Shown piece by piece: positions 35,452 to 42,892 of a stretch of DNA of 64,000 nt. A program made the translations under genes and the position numbers. Where the stretch lies: NCBI GenBank assembly GCA_039931775.1, contig JBDTRG010000189.1, positions 84,157 through 148,156 on the forward strand. The letters run 5' to 3'. The notes below the pieces were generated by a model, which ran no database searches, was not told the DNA's origin, and was given only the letters and a program-made list of their open reading frames with translations. The DNA is from CAIWHR01 sp039931775 (GTDB taxonomy: Bacteria > Pseudomonadota > Gammaproteobacteria > Burkholderiales > Casimicrobiaceae). Position 1 is the stretch's first letter. Every line of letters starts with the position of its first letter.

Positions 35452-35880
35452 ATGGCACAAATGGAAATCAGCAGGGAAGAAATCGCGGAAATCTATCCGA
35501 CGGTTGCCGCGACGATCGCCGACGCGCTCGGCTGCGACGCGGACGAGGTCACGCCACAGGCGTCGCTTATCGAGGATCTCAACGCCGAGTCGATCGACTT
35601 TCTCGACATCGTCTTCCGGCTCGAGCGGGCGTTCAAGATCAAGATTCCCCGCGGCAAGATCGTCGAGAACGCGCGGGGAACGCTGACGGAGGCCGAGTTC
35701 GAAAAGAGCGGCATCGTCACCGACGTGGGCTTCGCACAGCTCCGCGCGTACCTGTCGGAGGTCCCGGCGGAACGTTTCCGGACGCCGACCAAGGTCAAGG
35801 ACATTCCGCGGCTTTTCACGGTCGAGACGTTCTGCAAGCTCGTGATCGCAGCGCAGCGCCAGGCGAAGGCGGCGGGATGA
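35452..35880 (+). CDS. Extended acyl carrier protein (AcpXL-like)
   Basis: A 142-residue acyl carrier protein, nearly twice the usual 75-80. The phosphopantetheine attachment Ser is Ser47 in IEDLNAESIDFLDIVF; the SxDFLDIVF form is characteristic of AcpXL, the carrier for very-long-chain acyl groups of rhizobial lipid A, rather than of AcpP (DSLDTVEL). After FKIKIPRGKI (61-70) about 50 residues are inserted before the final helix (RLFTVETFCKLVIAA), including LTEAEFEKSGIVTDVGFAQLRAYL. The insertion may serve as a docking element for the dedicated enzymes. The holo form is likely made by the fused AcpS domain of the gene at 39367. Confidence 0.78.
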   Translation: MAQMEISREEIAEIYPTVAATIADALGCDADEVTPQASLIEDLNAESIDFLDIVFRLERAFKIKIPRGKIVENARGTLTEAEFEKSGIVTDVGFAQLRAYLSEVPAERFRTPTKVKDIPRLFTVETFCKLVIAAQRQAKAAG

Positions 35881-35895
35881 GCGGCCCCGGAGCGC

Positions 35896-36741
35896 ATGGC
35901 TGACCATTTTGCCGCCTTCTCGTTCGTCGATCGCATCACGGAGTTCGAACCGGGACGCCGCGCGGCGGGATGCTTTGCCGTTCCGGCCGACATCCCGGCA
36001 TTCCCGTCGTGCCTCGTCGCCGAAGCCGTCGGCCAGCTCGCCGCGTGGGTCGCCATGGCGCACGTCGGCTTCCGAGGCCGCCCGGTGGCGGCGCTCGCCA
36101 ACGAGACGCGGTTTCGCGCCGACGTCGCGCCCGGCAGCACACTCCTGCTCGCCGTCGACATCGAGAGCTGCGACGAGTACGCCGTCGCGTATTCCGGACG
36201 CGCCCGCGTCGGCGAAATGGATGTGATCGAGCTCGTCGATTGCCTCGGGCCGATGCTGCCGGTCGAGGAGTTCGATGCGCCGCAGCAGATGATGAAGCGA
36301 TTCGAGCTGATTCGCGGCGAAGGCGCGCCGGCCGGGGCGTTCCGCGGCGTCGATGCGCCGCGCGCCGTGCGCCATGGCGGGGTCCCGGGCCGGACGGCCG
36401 AAGCGACCCTGCACGTGCCGGAATCCGCCCCGTACTTCGGCGACCACTTTCCGCGTCGTCCCGTCTTCCCGGCGACGCTGCTGCTCGACAGCGAGATCGG
36501 TCTCGCGATGGAGATCGCCAACGAGTCGACGCACTTTCCGGCCGGGACGACGCCCGCACCCGCGCGAATGACGCACGTGAAGATGCGCTCGTTCATCCCG
36601 CCGGGCGCGGTGCTGGAAATCGAAGCGGAATTGACGCCCGGCGCCTTTGATCGCGCGACGGTCCGCTTGCAGACGAGGATGGACGACAAGGTCGCAGCGA
36701 CCGCGCGGCTCGAGGTCGTCGCGAGGGCCGCAACGCCATGA
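35896..36741 (+). CDS. Double-hotdog 3-hydroxyacyl-ACP dehydratase-like protein
   Basis: A 281-residue protein of two tandem FabZ/FabA-like hotdog folds (about 1-135 and 145-281). The second repeat has the catalytic-type histidine in FGDHFPRRPVFPATLLLD (His184), but Asp198 at the usual Glu position. The first repeat has Glu43 (LVAEAVGQ) but Val29 where His should be. The two repeats thus seem to supply one composite His/Glu active site, as in other double-hotdog hydratases. It would remove water from 3-hydroxyacyl-ACP. Its stop overlaps the ketosynthase start (ATGA). Alignment of the two repeats was done by eye. Confidence 0.72.
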   Translation: MADHFAAFSFVDRITEFEPGRRAAGCFAVPADIPAFPSCLVAEAVGQLAAWVAMAHVGFRGRPVAALANETRFRADVAPGSTLLLAVDIESCDEYAVAYSGRARVGEMDVIELVDCLGPMLPVEEFDAPQQMMKRFELIRGEGAPAGAFRGVDAPRAVRHGGVPGRTAEATLHVPESAPYFGDHFPRRPVFPATLLLDSEIGLAMEIANESTHFPAGTTPAPARMTHVKMRSFIPPGAVLEIEAELTPGAFDRATVRLQTRMDDKVAATARLEVVARAATP

Positions 36742-38048
36742 CGGCCAGAAGACGCGTCGCGATCACGGGTATCGGGCTCGTGACGCCCGTCGGCAACGAC
36801 GTCGCCACAACGTGGGACGCGCTGCTCGAGGGACGCAGCGGCGGCGCGCCGATCGTCGGATTCGATGCCAGCGGCTTTCCCGTTCGCATCGCCGCCGAGG
36901 TCAAGGATTTCGACCTAGGCGACCTCGTGTCCGACCGGAAGCTCGTGAAGTTCGCGAACCGCTCGCATCGTTTCGCGCTTGCCGCTGCCGAGCAGGCGTT
37001 TCGCGACGCGGGAATTCGTCCGACCGCCGAGACGGCGACGCGGTGGGGCTGCGCGGTCGGCGCCGGGATGATGACGTCCGAGTTCGTCGATCTCACGCTA
37101 ACGTACAGGCACAGCGCTGCCGACGGTGAATTGCACCCCGACCTGCTGCTGTCCGACCCGGCGGCCAACGATCCGCTGGTCTTCTGCCGCAGCCAGTCGA
37201 CGGCCGGCATTTCGCTGCTGACCCGACACCACGGCATCCGCGGCTATGCAACATCGGTGCACACCGCGTGCGCGTCCGGCGGCCAGGCATTGGGCACGGC
37301 GTTGAAGCTGATCCGCCGCGGTGCGGTCGACTATGCGCTCGCCGGTGGGTTCGACTCGATGATCAGCCCGGTCGGGATCTCCGGATTCTGCCTGCTGTCG
37401 GCGCTTTCGCCCGACAACGATACGCCGCAGCGCGCGAGCCGCCCGTTCGACGCGACCCGTAACGGGTTCCTGCTGGGCGAAGGCGCCGGCTTCCTCGTGC
37501 TCGAGGAATGGCAATCGGCGCGCCGGCGCGGCGCGAGGATCTACGCCGAGTTGGCCGGCGACGGCAATTCGCTGTCCTCGTACCGGATCACCGATTCCCC
37601 GCCGGACGGCGACGGACCGATCCAGTCGATGCGCGCCGCGCTCGCCAACGCGGGCGCTGTCCCGGCGGACGTCGACTATCTCAATGCGCACGGCACGTCG
37701 ACGGGGATGAACGACCGCAGCGAAACCGCGGCAACGCATGCCGTCTTCGGCAACGACGTGATGCGCGTCAACGTGAGCTCGACCAAGAGCACGATGGGTC
37801 ACCTGATCGCCGCGGCCGGCGCCGTCGAAGTGGCGGTATGTGCGCTGGCGGTCCATCGCGGCGAGATGCCGGTCAATGCGAACCTCGTCACGCGCGATCC
37901 GGATTGCGACCTCAATTTCGTCACCGGCGCGCCGCGCCGGCAGCGCATCCGCGTCGCGATGTCCAACTCGTTCGGATTCGGCGGTTCGAACAGCTGCGTC
38001 GTCGTTCGCAATCCCGAGGAGGTCGACGGTGTCGCCGCGGCCAGCTGA
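36738..38048 (+). CDS. Beta-ketoacyl-ACP synthase, FabF-like, catalytic subunit
   Basis: A 436-residue ketosynthase of the KAS II family. The full triad is present: Cys178 (VHTACASGG), His318 (LNAHGTSTGMND) and His355 (KSTMGHLIAAAG), with Lys350. RNGFLLGEGAGFLVLEE and the C-terminal NSFGFGGSNSC are conserved. It condenses malonyl-ACP with an acyl primer. It overlaps the dehydratase gene by four bases and lies 18 bases before a second ketosynthase gene lacking the nucleophile. The pair looks like a KS/chain-length-factor-type dimer. The original primer could come from primary fatty-acid synthesis; the substrate length is unknown. Confidence 0.85.
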   Translation: MTARRRVAITGIGLVTPVGNDVATTWDALLEGRSGGAPIVGFDASGFPVRIAAEVKDFDLGDLVSDRKLVKFANRSHRFALAAAEQAFRDAGIRPTAETATRWGCAVGAGMMTSEFVDLTLTYRHSAADGELHPDLLLSDPAANDPLVFCRSQSTAGISLLTRHHGIRGYATSVHTACASGGQALGTALKLIRRGAVDYALAGGFDSMISPVGISGFCLLSALSPDNDTPQRASRPFDATRNGFLLGEGAGFLVLEEWQSARRRGARIYAELAGDGNSLSSYRITDSPPDGDGPIQSMRAALANAGAVPADVDYLNAHGTSTGMNDRSETAATHAVFGNDVMRVNVSSTKSTMGHLIAAAGAVEVAVCALAVHRGEMPVNANLVTRDPDCDLNFVTGAPRRQRIRVAMSNSFGFGGSNSCVVVRNPEEVDGVAAAS

Positions 38049-38066
38049 ACGACTGGAGCACCGCGC

Positions 38067-39344
38067 TTGACGGTCGCCGCGCGAATCGTCGTCACCGGTA
38101 CCGGCGCCGTGTGCGGGGCCGGCGCGACGCCCGGCGCCATCCTCGACGCCGTGCGGGCGGGACACTCGGCGATCGCGCCGATCGGCCTCTGGGACACGAC
38201 AGGCTGGCCCTGTCACGTCGCGGCGGAGATCGCCGACTTCAACCCTCGCGCGATGGTCGAGGATCGGAAGCTCCACAAGCTGATCCGGCGCACCGACCTC
38301 CTCGGCCTCTACGCCGCCGGCGGCGCGATCGAGCGCTCCGGGATCGTCGCGCACCGCGACACGCTCGCCGAAGAGGCAGCGGCCACGTACAGCGACCGCA
38401 CCGGCGTCTTCGTCGGCTCCGGCGGCGGCAATTACGAGAATCAGTACGAGTACTTCCCGCTGATGACCGCGTCGAAAGGCGCATTGCCGGCGTTCGGCCG
38501 CGAGCTCGCCGACTTCGTCAACCCGATGTGGCTCTTACGCACGCTGCCGAACAACGTCCTCGGCCATATCGGCATCAAGCATGGGCTGAAGGGCGCCAAC
38601 GCGTGCATCACCAACCACAGCGTCGGCGGTACGCTCGCCGTCATCGAGGCGTTCGAGGCCCTTAGGACCGGCGAGGCCGACCGCGTGGTCGCCGTCGGCC
38701 ACGAGACGCCGATCGAGCCGCAGATGGTGCTCTACTACCACCGGATGGGATTGCTCGCGAAAGAAACGCTGCGACCGTTCGACGCGCGACACGACGGGAG
38801 CCTCTTCGGCGAGGGTGCCGGCGCGCTCGTCCTCGAAACCGAGGCCTCCGCCGCGGCGCGGAATGCCCCGGTACTGGGCGAGATACTGGGCGGCGGCTAC
38901 GCGTGCGAAGCGCTCGGGCTCGCGGCGATCAGCGACGACGGCGACGGACTCGCGCGTGCGATGCTGGAGGCGCTCGAGGATGCGCGGATCGCGCCGGCGG
39001 CCGTCGGGATGATCGTCGCGCACGGCAACGGCACGCCGCAATCGGACACCTCGGAAGCGGCGGCGATCCGCCGTGTATTCGGCGCCGCGGCGCCGCCAGT
39101 CACCGCATTCAAATGGGCGATCGGGCACCTGATCGCCGCGGCCGGGATCGTGGAAGCCGTGCTGGCGTTGGCCTCGCTGGCGCGCAAAGAAGTGCCGGGC
39201 ATCGCCAATCTCGCAGGCGTCGACCCCGCCTGCGCCGGCCTCCGCGTGTCCGCCACCGTGCAGACGCCTTCGAGCGATGTGGCGATGATCCTCTGCCGCG
39301 GTTTCGCGGGGACCAACGCCGCGCTCGTCGTCCGCGCGCTTTAG
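38067..39344 (+). CDS. Ketosynthase-like protein with Ser replacing the active-site Cys
   Basis: A 425-residue KAS II-like protein. Aligned without gaps from its HG (172-173) to the RTGEAD motif, Ser185 (TNHSVGGTL) occupies the position of the nucleophilic Cys178 of the neighbouring enzyme. The histidines are retained (His319 in VAHGNGTPQSD and His353 in FKWAIGHLIAAAG), as is Lys349. Such proteins usually act as chain-length factors or decarboxylating partners, forming a heterodimer with an active ketosynthase. It starts 18 bases after the intact ketosynthase gene and is followed after 22 bases by the AcpS-LpxL fusion gene. Lack of transferase activity is an inference. Confidence 0.78.
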   Translation: MTVAARIVVTGTGAVCGAGATPGAILDAVRAGHSAIAPIGLWDTTGWPCHVAAEIADFNPRAMVEDRKLHKLIRRTDLLGLYAAGGAIERSGIVAHRDTLAEEAAATYSDRTGVFVGSGGGNYENQYEYFPLMTASKGALPAFGRELADFVNPMWLLRTLPNNVLGHIGIKHGLKGANACITNHSVGGTLAVIEAFEALRTGEADRVVAVGHETPIEPQMVLYYHRMGLLAKETLRPFDARHDGSLFGEGAGALVLETEASAAARNAPVLGEILGGGYACEALGLAAISDDGDGLARAMLEALEDARIAPAAVGMIVAHGNGTPQSDTSEAAAIRRVFGAAAPPVTAFKWAIGHLIAAAGIVEAVLALASLARKEVPGIANLAGVDPACAGLRVSATVQTPSSDVAMILCRGFAGTNAALVVRAL

Positions 39345-39366
39345 CGGACGCCCCTGCCCGACTCCG

Positions 39367-40614
39367 ATGGCGGACGCCCCCGCGCCGGCCGGTCGCTGCG
39401 GCATCGACACAGTCGAGATCGCGCGCATCGAGCGCCTGCTGGCGCAAACACCCGCGGAAGACCTGGCGAAGCTTTTCTCCGCCCAGGAACTCGCGGACAG
39501 CGGCCTCGGGCCCGGACGCGCGGCGAGCCTCGCCGCACGTTTCGCGGCGAAGGAAGCCTGCGTGAAGCTCTTCCCGCGCGAGGCGACGTCGGGCGAGATC
39601 GACACCGCGGATTTCTCGGTCGCCTCCGACAACTACGGCGCACCGCGCGTCGTGTGCGCACCGCGCGCCGCCGACGTCCTCGGCCGGCACCGGATCGCGA
39701 CGATCTCAATGTCATTGACGCATGATCGTGTCAGCGCGTCGGCCGTGGCGCTTGCCGAACCGGCGCGCATCGACGTGCCGCTCGCAGGCCGCTTGCTGTA
39801 TCACTTGCTTCCATTGCGCCGAGCGATCGTTCTCGCGAATCTGAAGCGCGTGTACGGCGACTCGCTGCCGGCGGAGGACATCGTCGCGCTGGCGCAGGCG
39901 CACTACGGCCATCTATGGCGCCTTGCCGGCGAGTTCCTGCGCTTTCGCTGGCTGTCGGCGGAAAAGAAGGCCGCGCAGGTGCGCGTCGAGGGCGCCGACA
40001 CGCTGGTCGCCGCTCTGGCGCTCGGCAAAGGCGCGCTCGTGGTGACCGGCCACTTCGGCAACTGGGAAGTGGCAACCGTTGCCGGCCTCGCCAACTTTCC
40101 CGAGGTCCGCGGGCGGTTCCACTTCGTCCGCCGCCCGATCAAGCCGGCCTGGCTCGATGCGCTGGTGACGCGCCGCTTCAACCGGGAAGGGTTCGGCGTC
40201 ATCGGCAAGCGCGGGTCGCTCGACACCATCCTCGAACGGCTCAAGGCCGGCGACATCGTCGTCTTCCCGTTCGATCAGCATGCGGGGCCGCCCGACGGCA
40301 TCGAAGTGGATTTCTTCGGTCACCCCGCGTGGACCTTCAAGAGCCTCGCGATCATCGCGCTGGCCACCGGCGCGCCGGTGCTGCCGGGGACGAGCTGGCG
40401 CGAACCCGACGGGCGCCACGTGCTGCGCTTTGGCGAGCCGCTCGCGGGAATCGATTCGGACGACACCAACGATGCGATCCGACGCAGCACCCGGAGCTAC
40501 AACGCCGCGCTCGAGCGCCTGATCCTCGCGCGCCCCGAGCAGTGGTACTGGGTGCATCGACGCTGGAAGATGGCCTCGCGCAAGTCGCGGAAGGCCCGGC
40601 CAAAGGGTGCCTGA
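39367..40614 (+). CDS. Holo-ACP synthase (AcpS)–lipid A acyltransferase (LpxL/HtrB-like) fusion
   Basis: A 415-residue protein with two recognisable enzymes in one chain. Residues 10-130 are AcpS-type 4'-phosphopantetheinyl transferase: GIDTVEIARIERLL (Asp14) and ARFAAKEACVKLF (Glu63) bind Mg and CoA, and ISMSLTHDRVSASAVAL closes the domain. Residues 140-405 are an LpxL/HtrB family acyltransferase with RLLYHLLPLRRAIVLANL, the catalytic HFGNWE (His229, Glu234; H-x4-D/E) and FDQHAGPPDGIEVDFFG. The protein could thus activate the carrier protein of this cluster and hand its acyl chain to lipid A or another lipid. A GTG at codon 137 might give a separate LpxL product. I know of no standard fusion of this kind. 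The last gene of the unit, it converges on msbA. Confidence 0.82.
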   Translation: MADAPAPAGRCGIDTVEIARIERLLAQTPAEDLAKLFSAQELADSGLGPGRAASLAARFAAKEACVKLFPREATSGEIDTADFSVASDNYGAPRVVCAPRAADVLGRHRIATISMSLTHDRVSASAVALAEPARIDVPLAGRLLYHLLPLRRAIVLANLKRVYGDSLPAEDIVALAQAHYGHLWRLAGEFLRFRWLSAEKKAAQVRVEGADTLVAALALGKGALVVTGHFGNWEVATVAGLANFPEVRGRFHFVRRPIKPAWLDALVTRRFNREGFGVIGKRGSLDTILERLKAGDIVVFPFDQHAGPPDGIEVDFFGHPAWTFKSLAIIALATGAPVLPGTSWREPDGRHVLRFGEPLAGIDSDDTNDAIRRSTRSYNAALERLILARPEQWYWVHRRWKMASRKSRKARPKGA

Positions 40615-40647
40615 TTGGCGGCGCGGGCGCGCGCCGATCCGCCGGAT

Positions 40648-42369
40648 TCAATCGTCCTGGAATTGCCGCGAGTGCAGCCGTGCATAGAGGCCGCCTCGCG
40701 CCAGGAGCTCCGCGTGGGTGCCCTGATCCACGATGCGCCCCTCGTCGAGCACGACGATGCGGTCGCAATGCTCGACCGTCGTCAGCCGGTGGGCGATCAC
40801 GATCGTGGTGCGCCCGCGCATCAGCTTTTCGAGCGCGGCCTGAATCAGCCGCTCGGATTCGTTGTCGAGCGCCGAGGTCGCCTCGTCGAGGATCAGGATA
40901 GGCGCGTCCTTCAGGATCGCGCGCGCGATGGCGATGCGCTGCCTCTGACCGCCGGAAAGGCGGATACCGCGGTCGCCGACGACGGTGTCGAAACCTTTGG
41001 GCTGGAGCCGGATGAATTCGGTCGCGTTGGCCGCTTCCGCCGCGCGTTCGACAGCCTCCATCGGTGCGCCGGACATCGTCCCGTACGCGATGTTCGCGGT
41101 GATCGTGTCGTTGAACAGCACGATGTCCTGGCTCACCAGCGCGATCTGGCGTCTCAAGTCCGCGAGGCGGATCGTGGCGAGATCCTGATCGTCGAGAAGC
41201 ACGCGTCCCGCCGTCGGCAGATAGAACCGCGGGATCAGGTTGACGAGCGTGGTCTTGCCGCCGCCCGAGGGTCCGACCAGCGCCACGGATTCGCCCGGCG
41301 CGATGTCGAGGTTCAGATCCGAAAGCGCGTCGCGCCCGTCCTCCGTGTACCGTTTCGACACTCGCTCGAAGCGGAGCGCACCTTTCGTGCGCGCGATCTC
41401 GACGGTTCCGGTGTCGGGCTCGGGCGCCTCCTCGATGAGCCCGAACACGCTCTCGGCTGCCACCAGCCCGCGCTGGATCACGGCGCTCACGTTGGACAGC
41501 GTCTTCGCCTGGTTGAGCAAGTGCAGCAGCGCGAACATGTAGGTGATGAAATCACCGGCGCCGTAGGTGCCGCTGACACGCTGGCCGATCGCGACCCACA
41601 GGATCACGGCGACGGCGATCGAGACGATGATCTGGTTGATCGGCGTGCCGAGCGCGGCCGCGGCGGACTGCTTCGCCATCGCGAGCCGCAGGCGGTTCGC
41701 CGCCTCGCGCAGGCGGCCGCTCTCGTACCGCTCGCCGCCGAACACCTTCACCACGCGATGGGCGCCGATCGCCTCCTCGAGCGCGTGCGTCAGCGCGCCG
41801 GTGCGGTCCTGAACGAGCGTGCTCACGCGCCGCATGCGCCGCCGGATCTTCTTGAGCGCATAGGCGACCATCGGGAAGGCAACGAACCCGATCAGCGTGA
41901 GTTGCCAGTTGACGTACAGCAGATACGCCATCATGAACACGATCGTCAGCGAATTGCGGATGGCGACCGTGATCGCCTCGGACGCGGTCGCCGCGATCTG
42001 CTGCGCGTCGAACGTGATCTTCGACAGCAGGAATCCGGCGGACGTCGAATCGTAGAACGACGTCGGCAGGCGCAGCAGGTGATCGCAGGCCTCGCAGCGC
42101 AGGTCGAAGACGACGCGCGAGCCGATCCACGCGAGCCCGTATTCGCTGATGTACGAGCCGATGCCGCGAAGCACGAACACACCGACGATCGCCCACGGCA
42201 GCCACCACGTCGATGCGGCGTCGATCGCGCCGAGGTTGTTGAGCAGCGGCTGGACGATGCGCAGCATGATCACGTCCGTCGACGCGACCATCAGCATGCC
42301 GAGCATGGCCCCCGCGAGAACGGTCCGGTAGGGACGGACGTAGCGGAGGATCCGGCGAAATAGCTTCAA
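40648..42369 (-). CDS. msbA: Lipid A export ABC transporter/flippase MsbA
   Basis: A protein of about 573 residues (E. coli MsbA has 582) with an N-terminal six-helix ABC exporter domain and a C-terminal ATPase. Walker A is GPSGGGKTT, the signature is IRLSGGQRQRIAIAR, Walker B is PILILDEATSALD and the H loop ends in VIAHRLTTVEHCD. It moves lipid A-core across the inner membrane. The start was placed at TTG 42369 (LKLFRRILRYVRPYR), giving normal length; the longer upstream frame would begin before a TATAAT at 42419-42424. It converges on the AcpS-LpxL fusion gene, consistent with a lipid A theme. Confidence 0.9.
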   Translation of the reverse strand: MKLFRRILRYVRPYRTVLAGAMLGMLMVASTDVIMLRIVQPLLNNLGAIDAASTWWLPWAIVGVFVLRGIGSYISEYGLAWIGSRVVFDLRCEACDHLLRLPTSFYDSTSAGFLLSKITFDAQQIAATASEAITVAIRNSLTIVFMMAYLLYVNWQLTLIGFVAFPMVAYALKKIRRRMRRVSTLVQDRTGALTHALEEAIGAHRVVKVFGGERYESGRLREAANRLRLAMAKQSAAAALGTPINQIIVSIAVAVILWVAIGQRVSGTYGAGDFITYMFALLHLLNQAKTLSNVSAVIQRGLVAAESVFGLIEEAPEPDTGTVEIARTKGALRFERVSKRYTEDGRDALSDLNLDIAPGESVALVGPSGGGKTTLVNLIPRFYLPTAGRVLLDDQDLATIRLADLRRQIALVSQDIVLFNDTITANIAYGTMSGAPMEAVERAAEAANATEFIRLQPKGFDTVVGDRGIRLSGGQRQRIAIARAILKDAPILILDEATSALDNESERLIQAALEKLMRGRTTIVIAHRLTTVEHCDRIVVLDEGRIVDQGTHAELLARGGLYARLHSRQFQDD

Positions 42370-42418
42370 GGGGACGGGCCCGGCGCGGGGTCGAAGCGCT
42401 TGCTTCGCGAAGGAGGCG

Positions 42419-42424
42419 ATTATA
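42419..42424 (-). promoter_or_regulatory. Possible -10 hexamer (TATAAT) for msbA
   Basis: Reading the minus strand, TATAAT lies about 50 bases before the proposed TTG start of msbA. It supports that start over longer alternatives. The -35 region is not consensus-like. Confidence 0.4.
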
Positions 42425-42465
42425 TCGGAGCGCGTCTGCCGCCCTGAGGCGCTGCGCACGTCCGC

Positions 42466-42471
42466 TATAAT
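42466..42471 (+). promoter_or_regulatory. Possible -10 hexamer (TATAAT) for the ferredoxin gene
   Basis: TATAAT on the plus strand, 113 bases before the ferredoxin ATG. With the minus-strand hexamer at 42419-42424 it forms a divergent promoter arrangement in the 214-base gap. CTGAGG at 42444-42449 is a weak -35 candidate. Confidence 0.4.
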
Positions 42472-42583
42472 CTGCCCACCTTGGGGTCGCGCCCGGGCTT
42501 CGCGCGATCGTATCGGACCGCTCGCGCGTCCGTCGACGGCAAGCCCTGCTTCGCCCCCGCCCGCCCCTTCGGCACGAACCCAC

Positions 42584-42892
42584 ATGAGCTACTACAAGCA
42601 CCACGTTTTTTTCTGCTGCAACAAGCGCGACGCACCGGAGGCCTGCTGTGCGAATCACGGGGCCGTCGAGCTGCAGGCCTACGCCAAGGGCCGTATCAAG
42701 GAGCTCGGCCTTTCCGGCAAGGGCAACGTGCGGATGAACAAGTCCGGCTGCCTCGACCGCTGCGAAGAGGGGCCCGTACTCGTCGTCTACCCGGACGCGG
42801 TCTGGTACACCTACGTCGACCGCTCCGACATCGACGAGATCATCGACCGGCACATCCTCGGCGGCGAGATCGTCGACAGGCTGCGCATTTGA
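42584..42892 (+). CDS. Thioredoxin-like (2Fe-2S) ferredoxin
   Basis: A 102-residue thioredoxin-fold 2Fe-2S ferredoxin (Shethna-protein II/TLX type). The cluster cysteines appear as a FFCCNKRD pair near residues 11-12, CC at 21-22 and C-x3-C in KSGCLDRCEEGPVLVVYPD (56 and 60). It is an electron carrier, but the redox partner is unknown. It is followed by a hydrolase gene whose TTG start overlaps its TGA stop. A TATAAT sits 113 bases upstream. The ATG at 42584 fits the family N-terminus (YYKHHVFFC). Confidence 0.9.
   Translation: MSYYKHHVFFCCNKRDAPEACCANHGAVELQAYAKGRIKELGLSGKGNVRMNKSGCLDRCEEGPVLVVYPDAVWYTYVDRSDIDEIIDRHILGGEIVDRLRI

Noticed and set aside
33904..40614. Interpretation of the lipid cluster as an aryl-polyene pathway, which also has ketosynthase, chain-length factor, dehydratase and carrier genes.
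   Set aside because: An enoyl reductase is present and there is no aryl-primer (ammonia-lyase or aryl-CoA ligase) gene. The AcpXL-like carrier, LpxL domain and neighbouring msbA point to lipid A instead.
40615..40647. A GGCGCG-GGCG-CGCGCC hairpin between the convergent AcpS-LpxL and msbA genes as a terminator.
   Set aside because: There is no T run on either strand and such GC palindromes are common here.
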